DNA from: AP-15 sp036500965 | GTDB taxonomy: Bacteria; Pseudomonadota; Alphaproteobacteria; ATCC43930; CGMCC-115725 | Assembly: GCA_036500965.1 (NCBI GenBank) | Contig: DASYBC010000036.1 | Coordinates: forward strand, 1-64,000 | Reading direction: 5' to 3' | DNA length: 64,000 nucleotides | Part shown: positions 40,901 through 50,800 of the stretch, piece by piece | How positions within the stretch are numbered: the first letter of the stretch is position 1 | Layout: every line of letters starts with the position of its first letter | Program-made: the position numbers and the translations under genes | The notes under the pieces: generated by a model | Seen by the model: the letters and a program-made list of their open reading frames with translations, nothing else | Databases searched by the model: none | Told to the model about the DNA's origin: nothing

Positions 40901-43900
40901 CACCATCGCCGCCGGTCAGATCGAGATCGGTCGGCGCGGGGTGGCGCAGCTTGGCCTCGCCGACCGGGTTCGGCTCCATCACCGCGACAGCGCGCGCGAC
41001 CCTTTCCCCGGCCGTTACGACGTGATCTTCGGCATCGAGGTCTCGGGGCTGATCGAGGACAAGAGGGCGCTGTTCGACAACATCGCCGGGCATCTCGAGC
41101 CGGGCGGCGCCGTCGTCATCGCCGATTTCGTCGCCGCCGGCGAGGCGATCGCCAACCCCGAGACGGCCTCGTTCACCAGCAGCGCCGACGAATGGGCGAG
41201 CCTCTTCGCCGAGCGCGGATTGCGGCTGACCGACTGCACCGACGTCAGCGCCGAAATAGCGCATTTCCTTGACGATCCCGGATTTACCGCGGAGGTCGAG
41301 CATCTCGTCGCGGCAAAGGCGCTGTCGCCATTGACCCGGCGGCATCTGTTGTCGAACGACAATATCGGCCGCGCGCTGAGGGCCGGAGTGATGCGCTATC
41401 AGCTGCTGGCCGCCCGGCATGACGGCACGACGCCGATCGCGCACCTGCTCGCGGCCAACCGCGCCCGCCTCGCCGCACCCGACCGGTGGAGGCCGCGCGA
41501 GCCCTGGCGCGGCTGGTTTTACCGCCTCCGCTGGCAGGAGCCGCAGCTGGAAGCGGCGGTCGCCCGCGGCAGCGCCGCGCTCGCCGGCTTGGCCGACGCG
41601 GCGCAGGCGGTCGAGCGCCTCGCCCGGGCCTATCTCGGCCAGGCAAGGCTCGCCGAGATCACGCCGGTCCCGCGCCTCGCCCGGCTCCACGCGCATCTCT
41701 CGCGCATCGCGCCGTCCGGCGAAGAGGCGGCGGCATTGCCGCTACCGGATTTGCCCGAAGCGCGGCTGCTGCAGCGGTGCGGCCCATCCCTGCGCGATGC
41801 GCTGGAAGGCCGCGCCGACCCCCTTGAACTGCTATTCGGTGATGGCGGCGCCGCGGCCGAGGCGGTTTACGCCCAATCGCCATGCGCCCGCGCGGTCAAC
41901 GAGATTGCCGCCGCGGCCTTCGCCGAGCTGCTCTCGAAGCGGCGCAACTGCCGGATCGTCGAGATCGGCTGCGGCACCGGCGGCGCCACCGCGGCGCTCG
42001 TGCCATGCCTGCGACCCGGCGACGAATACGTCGCCACCGATGTTTCTCCGGGGTTTGCCGCCCGGTTGGGACAGCGCCTCGGCGTCGCCTCGGGCACGCT
42101 CGACATCACCCGCCCACCCGAAGCGCAAGGCTTCGCGCCGGGCGGGTTCGACCTCGTTGTCGCCGCGAATGTCCTGCACGCGACCCCGGATTTGCGCAAC
42201 GCGCTGGCCCATGCCGCGGCGCTCGCCGCGCCTGATGGCGTGATGCTGCTGATCGAGAATCACGGCGAATTGCTGTGGGGCGATCTGACCTTCGGCCTGA
42301 CCGAGGGCATGTGGGCGTTCGCCGATACCGAGCTGCGCGTCGACCACGCGTTGCTGCCGCCGGAGCGCTGGACCGAGCTCCTCGACGGCGCCGGGTTCGA
42401 CGCCGTCGCCTATCGCCCGGGCGATGTTCGCACCGCATACCTCTCCGGCCAGTTCGTGCTGGTGGCGCGGCGCCGCGCGTCGGCGGCGGACCGGATATGG
42501 GTCGCGCCGCCGGCTGGCGTGGAGGACGCCCCCGCGCTGGTCGCGGCGGCGGTTGCCGAAGTGCAGGAGGCGCTCGCCTCGCCGCAGCACCGCCGGTTGT
42601 GGATCGTCACCCGCCAGGCGCGCGCGGTCGAGCCGGGCGAGCTGCCCGACCCGGTGCAGGCGATGCTCTGGGGCATGGCCAACAGCGCCGCACTCGAGCA
42701 TCCCGAGCTCGATCTCGCGATGCTCGATGCCGAGGCCGACCGCGAGATTTCGGCGATCATCGCCGCGGGCGGCGCCGAGCGGCGGATTGCGCTGCGCGCC
42801 GGGCGCCGCCGGGTGGCCCGGATCGAACGGATCGCCGCGCCGGAGGCCGCGTTCCGGCCGCGCGCCGACGCCACCTACCTCGTGACCGGCGGGCTCGGCG
42901 GTGTCGGGCTCGAAGTGGCGCGCTGGCTCGCCGTCGCCGGTGCGCGATCAATCGCGCTCGCGGGCCGCACCCTGCGCGATCCCGGTTCACTCCCGCGCGA
43001 GGCGAGCGTGACCGCGCATCGCTGCGATGTCGCCGACGCCGACGCGCTCGCGGTGCTGCTGAACGAGCTGAAGCGCGACCGGCCGCCGCTCGCCGGCGTG
43101 TTTCACGCCGCCGGCGTGCTCGACGACGGGTTGTTGGCGCAGCAGACGCTGGAAAGGATCGAGGCGGTGCTGCGGCCCAAGGTAATCGGCGCAACGTTGC
43201 TCGACCGCATGACCCGCGATCTGCCAATCGAGCATTTTGTGCTGTTCTCGTCCTCGGCGGCGCTGCTGGGCTCGGCGGCGCAGGCCAACCACGCCGCGGC
43301 CAACGCGTTTCTCGATGCGCTCGCCGAGGCGCGCCGGGCCGAGGGCCTGCCGGCGGTCAGCATCGCCTGGGGCGCCTGGGCCGAGATCGGCGCCGCGGCG
43401 CGGGCCGGGGCATCGGTCGCCCGCCGTGGGCTGTTGCCGATGGCGCCGGGCGAGGCTCTGCAAGCGCTGGCGCACGCGATGATGTCCGCCGAACCGGCGC
43501 TGGGCGTGCTCGATATCGATTGGGGCCGCTTTCTCGACCGCTTGGCCGCCGGGGCCGTGCCGCCGCTCTTCGCCGAAGTCGCGCCGCGGACCATCCGCTC
43601 GGTCGCCGCCGGCGCAGCAGCGGGCGATGCCGGGCAGGGCTTGCGGGCGAGGCTGGCGGCAGCGCCGGCGGCCGAGCGCTCGCGATTGCTGCTCGACGAG
43701 GTGCGCAGGATCGTTGCCCGGATTCTGGGCCGGCCGGCGGGCGAATTGCCGCCGCCGAAAGCGCCGCTGCGTGAGCTCGGGCTCGATTCGCTGATGAGCA
43801 TCGAGCTGCGCAACGCGCTTGCCGGGGCCTGCGCGAGCCGGCTTTCCGCGACCCTCGTGTTCGAGCATCCGACGGCACTGGCGCTGGCCCAGCATCTCGG

Positions 43901-44057
43901 CTCCAGCGTCTTCGCCGAATTGATGCCGATGGCGCCCCAGGCGGTGGAAGACGGGCTCGACGGCCTCGACGCGGCGGCATTGACGCAGCTTCTCGAACAG
44001 GAGCTGGCGGCGGCCGGCGCGCAGCTGGCCAGCGCGCAGCTCGGGGGGTCGCGATGA
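37941..44057 (+). CDS. Type I PKS 3: KS-AT-MT-cMT-KR-ACP
   Basis: A 2038-residue single module with the classical order. The KS (Cys181) starts almost at the N-terminus without a docking coil. The usual KS-AT linker follows, then AT (522-815, GQGASY, Ser608 in GHSLGE, QAFHS near 708), the malonyl-CoA-type signature. After YPFQRQRYW come two different methyltransferases: MT-1 (about 880-1160, VLDFGCGYATD) and MT-2 (about 1200-1500, VEIGCGTGG, AANVLHATPDLRNAL), the latter resembling the C-methyltransferases of the other modules. MT-1 resembles a separate SAM methyltransferase class and could be an O- or second C-methyltransferase. The KR keeps TGGLGGVG and an LDD motif but has His1784 where the catalytic Tyr is expected. 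ACP Ser1950. The C-terminus (DGLDGLDAAALTQLLEQEL) is a docking tail. Confidence 0.94.
38496..38548 (+). repeat. 53-base exact repeat in KS-coding DNA (copy at 58118-58170)
   Basis: The segment coding for the KS helix after the active-site Cys (VHLAAQALRAGECSL) is identical base for base in PKS 3 and the first KS of PKS 6, including third positions. This points to recent duplication or gene conversion between the two modules. Confidence 0.85.
39060..39109 (+). repeat. 50-base exact repeat in KS-coding DNA (copy at 58682-58731)
   Basis: The segment coding VPASLHFHQLNPHIDL in PKS 3 is identical to the corresponding part of the first KS of PKS 6. Together with the 53-base repeat it shows the two KS domains are very closely related. 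Confidence 0.85.
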
Positions 44058-47000
44058 GCGCGGCCGTGGCCGACCGTCTGCGCGAAGCGGTGCGCACGAT
44101 CCAGGCATTGCGCGGGCGGATCGCCGAGTTGCAGGCCGAGCGCGAGCCGACGATCGCCATCGTCGGCATGGCCTGCCGCTTTGCCGGCGCCAACGGGACC
44201 GGCGAATTGTGGAGCCTGCTCGCCGAGGGCCGCGACGCGGTGCGCCCGATCCCGCAGGACCGCTGGGAGGCGGCGCGCTGGTTTTCGCCGGATGCCGATA
44301 TGCCGGGACGGGTGGCGTTCTGCGAGGCGGCGTTTCTCGACGAGGTGGATGGGTTCGACAATGATTTGTTCGGCATCGCCGCGCGCGAAGCCGAGCAGAT
44401 GGACCCGCAGCACCGGATTCTCCTGGAATTGACCTGGGAGGCGCTCGAGGATGCCGCGATCCGGCCGGACCGGCTAGCTGGTGCCGCGTGCGGGGTGTTT
44501 CTCGGGATCAACGGCGGCGACCATCTGGTGGCGACGCTCGCCGCCCCGGAGCGGATCGGCAGCCATGCGCTCTCGGGCGCGGTCGGCAGCATCGCCGCCG
44601 GCCGCATCGCCTACACCTTCGGCTTGAGCGGGCCGGCGATCGTCGTCGATACCGCGTGCTCGTCGTCGCTCGTCGCCGTGCATCTCGCGGTCCGGGCCTT
44701 GCGCGATGGCGAATGCGTGATGGCCTTGGCCGGCGGCATCCATCTGATGCTGACGCCAAATGTGTCGGTGGCGTTGAGCCGGGCGCGGATGATGGCGCCC
44801 GACGGGCGCTGCAAGGCGTTCGACGCTGCCGCCGACGGTTTCGGCCAGGGCGAGGGCGGCGGGCTGGTGGTCCTGAAGCGCCTTGCCGACGCCGTTGCCG
44901 ACGGCGACCGAGTGCTGGCGGTGATCGCCGGCAGCGCGCTCAATCAGGACGGGCGCAGCGCCGGCATCACCGCGCCAAGCCAGGGCGCTCAGGAACGGGT
45001 GATCCGCGCTGCGCTCGCTAATGCCGGGATCGAGGCCGGCATGGTCGATGCGATCGAGGCGCACGGCACCGGCACCGCGCTTGGCGATCCGATCGAGATG
45101 CACGCGCTGAAGGCGGTGTTCGGCGGACGCCGGCAGCAGCTGTCGGCGGGGTCGATCAAGACCAATATCGGCCACACCGCGGCAGCTGCCGGGATCGCCG
45201 GACTGATCAAAGCGGTGCTGATGCTGCACCGGCAGGCGATGCCGCCGAGCCTCCATTTCCGTCGCCTCAACCCGCACATCGAGCTGGGCGACGCGCCGAT
45301 CGCGGTGCCGACGGGCCTCAACCAGCAACGGCTCGACTGTGTCGGGGTCAGCTCGTTCGGCTTCAGCGGCACCAACGCGCATGTCGTGCTGCGCGCGGCG
45401 CCGGTGCCAATACCGGCCGCGGCTGACACGGCGGCGGCACCGGCACTGCTGATCTCGGCGCAGACCCGCGCCGCGCTCGAGGCGCTGGTCGGCCGCTATC
45501 GCGCTTTATTGGCGGGCGGCTCCATTGCGTTCGCAGACATCTGCCGCACCGCCTTGGTCGGCCGCGCGCGTCTTCCCTGGTGGGTTTCGATCGCCGAGCC
45601 GGGCGGGCTGGCGACGGCGGTGCCGCGGCAAGGGCCTGCGCCCGAGCCGGATGGCCCGGTCGTCCGCCGCGGCCTGGTCGACTTGCCACGCTATCCCTTC
45701 CAGCATCGAATGTTCGCCCGCATACGGCCGGGCGGGCCATCCAATCCCCTTGCCTTTCCGGGCCAGCTCATCGAGACGCCCTCCGCCGACCGTCAGCTCG
45801 AATGCGTGCTCGATCTCGCCCGCTCGCCCTGGATCGCCGAGCACCGTGTCGAGGGGCGGGTCGTCGTTCCCGGCGCGGTCATGCTGGCGTTGCTGTTCGC
45901 GGTCGCCCCGCCGGCGGTCACGGCATTGCGGGACATCGCCTTTATCGAGCCGGTCTTGCTAGAAGCAGACCCAGTCAAGCTTGTCGCGCTGATGCGGCCG
46001 GACGGCAGCCTTGGCATCGCCAGCCGCGACGCCGCCGGCTGGACCTGGCACACCACGGCCCGAATCGACGATCCGCGCGACCCGCTCCAATTGCCGATGG
46101 CCGAGCCAGCCGGGTGGTTACCGCGGGGCGGCTGGGTCGGGCATCTGGCGGCGCTCGGCATCGAGATCGGCCCGGTCTTCCAGAGCATCACGCGAATCGC
46201 CCCCGGTCCGCTCAGCATCGCCGAATTGGACCCTGCCGTTGCCGGCGAGATCGCCGGATTGCGCTTTCATCCGGCAGTTCTCGATGCGGTGCTGCAGGTC
46301 GCGGGCGGGACCTTGCCGGCCGAGCCGGTGCTGCCGGTCGGCATCGCACGGCTGACGTTGCGCGGCCCGCTCTCCGGTCCATTGCGGGTCATGGCGCGCC
46401 GTGGCGCAGACGGCATCGACGTCGAAGTATCGGCCGACGGTCGCGCGGTCGCAACCGTCGAGGGGCTCGCCGTGCGCCGTTTGGCCGAAGGCCTGCCGCC
46501 GGTCGTCGCCACGCTGGCCTGGAAGCCGGCGCCCGCCGCCCCGGCCGACTGCGCAGGCGCCGAAATCTTCGAGGTTGCCGAAGGCGGCGCCAACCTCGCC
46601 AAAGCGCTGGCGCTGGTGCGGCGGCGCCTGCACGAGCCGGCGCCAATCGCGTTCCTGACCCGCGGCGCCACCCCGCCGGTCGATGACCCAGGTGCAGCGC
46701 TGTTCGTCGGACTGGCTTCCGCGCTGGCCGAGGAGCGGCCGGAATTGCGCTGCCGCTGCATCGACATCGCGCCTGGCGTGCCCGATGCCTTAATCGAGGA
46801 GGAGACTCATCGGACCGAGGCCGAGCCGGTGGTCGCGTTGCGCCCCGCGGGCCGCTTCGTGCCGCGGCTGATCCCGACCGAGACGATAGCTGGTGAAGTC
46901 CGGCTCGGGGGGACCGTGCTGATCAGCGGCGGGCTCGGCGGGATCGGCCGGCATGTCGCCGGCTGGGCGGCGGCGCGCGGGGCCGAGGCAGTGCTGCTGG

Positions 47001-47887
47001 TCAGCCGCCGCGGCGGGGTCGTGCCGCCTGACCTGCCGGTGCCGGCGCGGGTGCTCGCCGCCGACATCGCGGCGGCCGATGCCGGCGACAGGCTGGCGGC
47101 GGCGCTGACGAGCATGCCGCCATTGCGCACCGTCGTTCATGCCGCGGGCGTGTTGCGCGACGGGCTCGTAGAGGCGCTCGACGCCGGCGATTTCGCCGCG
47201 ACGCTCGGCCCCAAGCTTGGCGGCGCCTGGGTCCTGCACCACCTGACGGAGCGCTTGGCGCTCGATCATTTTCTGCTGTTCGGCTCGGTGGCGAGCCTGA
47301 TCGGCGCCGCCGGCCAGGCAAGCTACGCCGCCGCTAATGCGACCCTCGACGCCTTTGCCGAATGGCGCCGGGCGCGCGGCCTGCCGGCGACCGCGATCCT
47401 GTGGGGAAGCTGGGCGGCGACCGGGATGGCGGCGCGGCTCACTCCGGCGCAGAGCGCGCGGGTCGCGGCGCGGGGGCTGCTCGCGACGACGCCGTCGCAG
47501 GCGCTCGCGGCGCTCGATGCGGCGATCCTCGGCGGCGCTTCGGCGGTCATGGTCGCGTCGCTGGATCGTGCGGCGCTGGCGGCGACGGCGCCCGCCGCGT
47601 TTGCGGAATTGCTGCCACCGCCGGTGCCGGAGGTGGGGCCGGTGCCGCTCCAGGTCGCCGCGGCGGTGCGCCAGATCCTCGGACAGCCGGCCGAGCCCGG
47701 CCGGGCGCTCGTCGCCTACGGCCTCGATTCGCTGATGGCGATCGATCTGCGCAACCGCCTGAACCGCCGGTTCGGCATCGGCCTCGGCCTCGGCGAATTA
47801 ATGGGCGGCGCCGATATCGGCAGCCTCGCCGCCGCCGTCGAGCGCGCGATTGCCGCCAATGCCGATGTCGAGGAGCTGGCGCTGTGA
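44054..47887 (+). CDS. Type I PKS 4: KS-DH-KR-ACP, AT-less
   Basis: A 1277-residue module. Residues 1-32 form a docking coiled coil (DRLREAVRTIQALRGRIAELQAE) that should receive the tail of the preceding synthase. KS has Cys202 in DTACSSS, EAHGTGT and NIGHTAA. No AT: the linker goes straight to YPFQHRMF near 548. DH has His597 in HRVEGRVVVP and Asp in VLDAVLQVAG. KR has SGGLGGIG near 957 and Tyr1091 in SYAAANATLD. ACP Ser1226 in YGLDSL. The protein ends with a short acidic-hydrophobic tail (NADVEELAL), which faces the TubC-type docking domain of the following NRPS. Expected output is an alpha,beta-unsaturated acyl chain passed to the cysteine module. Stop and next start share GTGA. Confidence 0.94.
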   Translation: MSAAVADRLREAVRTIQALRGRIAELQAEREPTIAIVGMACRFAGANGTGELWSLLAEGRDAVRPIPQDRWEAARWFSPDADMPGRVAFCEAAFLDEVDGFDNDLFGIAAREAEQMDPQHRILLELTWEALEDAAIRPDRLAGAACGVFLGINGGDHLVATLAAPERIGSHALSGAVGSIAAGRIAYTFGLSGPAIVVDTACSSSLVAVHLAVRALRDGECVMALAGGIHLMLTPNVSVALSRARMMAPDGRCKAFDAAADGFGQGEGGGLVVLKRLADAVADGDRVLAVIAGSALNQDGRSAGITAPSQGAQERVIRAALANAGIEAGMVDAIEAHGTGTALGDPIEMHALKAVFGGRRQQLSAGSIKTNIGHTAAAAGIAGLIKAVLMLHRQAMPPSLHFRRLNPHIELGDAPIAVPTGLNQQRLDCVGVSSFGFSGTNAHVVLRAAPVPIPAAADTAAAPALLISAQTRAALEALVGRYRALLAGGSIAFADICRTALVGRARLPWWVSIAEPGGLATAVPRQGPAPEPDGPVVRRGLVDLPRYPFQHRMFARIRPGGPSNPLAFPGQLIETPSADRQLECVLDLARSPWIAEHRVEGRVVVPGAVMLALLFAVAPPAVTALRDIAFIEPVLLEADPVKLVALMRPDGSLGIASRDAAGWTWHTTARIDDPRDPLQLPMAEPAGWLPRGGWVGHLAALGIEIGPVFQSITRIAPGPLSIAELDPAVAGEIAGLRFHPAVLDAVLQVAGGTLPAEPVLPVGIARLTLRGPLSGPLRVMARRGADGIDVEVSADGRAVATVEGLAVRRLAEGLPPVVATLAWKPAPAAPADCAGAEIFEVAEGGANLAKALALVRRRLHEPAPIAFLTRGATPPVDDPGAALFVGLASALAEERPELRCRCIDIAPGVPDALIEEETHRTEAEPVVALRPAGRFVPRLIPTETIAGEVRLGGTVLISGGLGGIGRHVAGWAAARGAEAVLLVSRRGGVVPPDLPVPARVLAADIAAADAGDRLAAALTSMPPLRTVVHAAGVLRDGLVEALDAGDFAATLGPKLGGAWVLHHLTERLALDHFLLFGSVASLIGAAGQASYAAANATLDAFAEWRRARGLPATAILWGSWAATGMAARLTPAQSARVAARGLLATTPSQALAALDAAILGGASAVMVASLDRAALAATAPAAFAELLPPPVPEVGPVPLQVAAAVRQILGQPAEPGRALVAYGLDSLMAIDLRNRLNRRFGIGLGLGELMGGADIGSLAAAVERAIAANADVEELAL

Positions 47888-50800
47888 GCGTCGAAGCGTT
47901 CGTGCGCGAGTTGGAGCGGCGCGGGGTAGCGCTTCACGCCGATGGCGACACGCTCAGAGTGCGCGCGCCGAGCGGCATGCTAAATGAGGCCGATCGCGCG
48001 CGGCTGCGCACCGACAAGAGCGCGATCCTCGCCTGGCTCGCGCAGGCTGCTGCTGCGAAGGACGGGCCATTCCCGCTGACCGACATCCAAGAGGCCTATC
48101 TGATCGGCCGCACCGCCGAGCTGGAATTGGGCCGGGTCGGCTGCCACGCGTACCGGGAATTCGAGAGCGATTGTCTGGACCTCACCCGGCTCGAAGCCGC
48201 GTGGAACCGTCTCGTCGGGCGCCACGAGATGCTGCGCGCAGTGATGACCGAGGACGGGCATCAGCGCATCCTCGACGATGTGCCGTGGCACCATATCGCC
48301 GAGCGCGATCTGCGCGGCGCGGCCGACCCGGCTGGCGAGCTCGCACGGCTGCGCAACGAGCGCTCGCACCGTCTCTTCGACCCGACGGCCTGGCCGCTCT
48401 TTGACATTCAGGCGACGCGGCTGCCCGGCCGGCTCAATCTCTCGGTCGGCATCGACCTCCTGGTCGCCGACGCCGCGGCGCTGATCACATTATTCCGCGA
48501 ATGGGGCGCGCTCTACGCGAAACCCGATATCGAGCTGCCCCCGCTCCGCGGCCGGTTCCGCGACCACGTCCGCCGGCTGCCCGCACCATCGCCGGCTGAT
48601 CGCGCATATTGGGAGGCGCGGCTCGGCAGCCTGCCGCCGGGCCCGGACCTTCCGCTGCTGCCGCTCGCCGGGCCGCCGCGCTTCACTCGCCGCAGCCTCG
48701 CTTTGCCGGCAGCCCGCTGGCACGCGCTGAAACAGGCGGCGTCCGCGCATGGCCTCACCGCCTCGGCCCTGCTCGCCGCGGCCTATGCCGAGACCCTCGC
48801 GGCGTGGAGCCGGCGCGCGCGGTTCACCGTGACCGTGACCCAGTTCGCCGCGCCGGCGGAGATGCAGGGCGTCGTCGGCGACTTCACCTCGACGATCCTG
48901 CTCGAGGCGGACAGCACCGGGCCGCGGTTCATCGACCGGGTGCGGGCGTTGCAGGCCCGCCTGATCGCCGATCTAGACCATGCCGGGATGAGCGGGGTCG
49001 CGGTGCTGCGCGCGGTGCGGCGCTGCCGCCCGGATTTCGAGCCGGTCGCGGTCGTGTTCACCTCGACCCTGGGGCATCCCGGGCTCGACCCCGACGCGCC
49101 ATCGCCATTGGCGTGGCTTGGTGAGACGGTTTACGCGATCACCCAGACCCCGCAGGTGGCGATCGACCATCATGTGCTCGAAGAGAATGGCGGGCTGACG
49201 GCGAGCTTCGATGTCGTCGAGGCGCTGTTCCCGCCGGGGGTGATCGACGCGATGGCGGCGGCTTATGGCGCGCTGCTCGAGGATCTCGCCGCCGGCGCCG
49301 GCTGGGATCGGCGCGTCGCCGATGCGCTGCCGGCGGCCTCACGCGCCGTGTTGCTGACGGGTTCGGCGCCGGCATTGCTGCATGAAGCGGTGGCGCGGCA
49401 AGCCGCCGCCGCTCCCGATCGTCCGGCGGTCATCGCCGCCGACCGCATCCTCGATTACCGCGCCCTCGACTGCGCCGCGGCCCATCTTGCCGGACGGATC
49501 GCGGATCGGCTCGGCGGCGTCGCGGCGGCGCGCGACCGGCTCGTCGCGATCGGGCTGCCAAAGGGCTGGCGCCAGATAGTGGCTGTGCTGGCGGTGCTGA
49601 AAGCCGGCGCCGCCTACCTGCCGATCGATCCGGCATTGCCGGCTGAGCGGCGAGGCTATCTGATCGCGCAGGGCGAGGCGCTGGTGCTCGGCGACAGCGA
49701 GCCCGACGAGGCGTTCGCCAAGGCCATGACCGGTCCCGCTCCGACACTGCCCGATTTCCGCGACGCCGACCGGCGGGCTTATGTGATCTATACCTCGGGC
49801 TCGACCGGGGTTCCGAAAGGGGTGATGGTCGAGCATCAGGCGGCCCACGCCACGATTGCCGAAATCAACCGGCGCTGGGCGCTCGGCGCCGAGGACCGGG
49901 TGCTTGGCTTGTCGGCGCTAAGCTTCGACCTGTCGGTCTGGGACATCTTCGGCCCGCTGTCGGTCGGCGGCGCCTTGGTGTTGCCAGGGCCGGAGGCGGC
50001 GCGCGATCCGGCCGAATGGTCCGATCTGTTGCGGCGCCACCGCGTCACCGTGTGGAACAGCGTGCCGGCGTTGATGGCGATGCTGCTCGAGCACGGTCTG
50101 CCAAGGGGGCATGCGCTGCGCCTGGCGCTGTTGAGCGGCGATTGGGTGCCGCTGCCGCTGGTTCGACAACTTAAAGAGGCGGTGCCGCGGATCGATCTGG
50201 TGGCGCTCGGCGGCGCCACCGAAGCGGCGATCTGGTCGAATGCGCACGAGATCGAGGCACTCGACCCGGCGTGGCCGAGCGTGCCCTACGGCACACCGCT
50301 CGCCGGGCAGATGCTGCACGTCGTCAACGAGCGCGGCGAGGACTGCCCCGATTGGGTGACCGGCGAGATCGAGATCTCGGGCGCCGGGCTGGCGCGCGGC
50401 TATTGGCGCGATCCGGAGCTGACCGCCGCCCGCTTCGTGCGCAATCGCGCGACCGGGGAGCGCCGCTACCGCACCGGCGATCTCGGCCGGTTCCGGCCTT
50501 ATGGGTCGGGCGCTGGGCCAAGCCCGATCGAATTCCTCGGGCGCGAGGATTTCCAGGTCAAGGTGCAAGGCCACCGGGTCGAGCTCGGCGAGATCGAGGC
50601 GGCGCTGGCGAGCCATGCCGACGTGGCGCAAACGGTGGCCGCGGCATTGCCCGGGCCCGGCGGAAAAGTGCTGCATGCCTTTGTCGTGCCGCGCGGCGAA
50701 GCCTGGGACCGCACCCGGTTTCTGCTTGAGCGGCGTGGGCTGCGCAGATCGCCGGACATGCCTCGCATCCCGCTGGCCGATCGGCCGCGAGCCGAGGATT

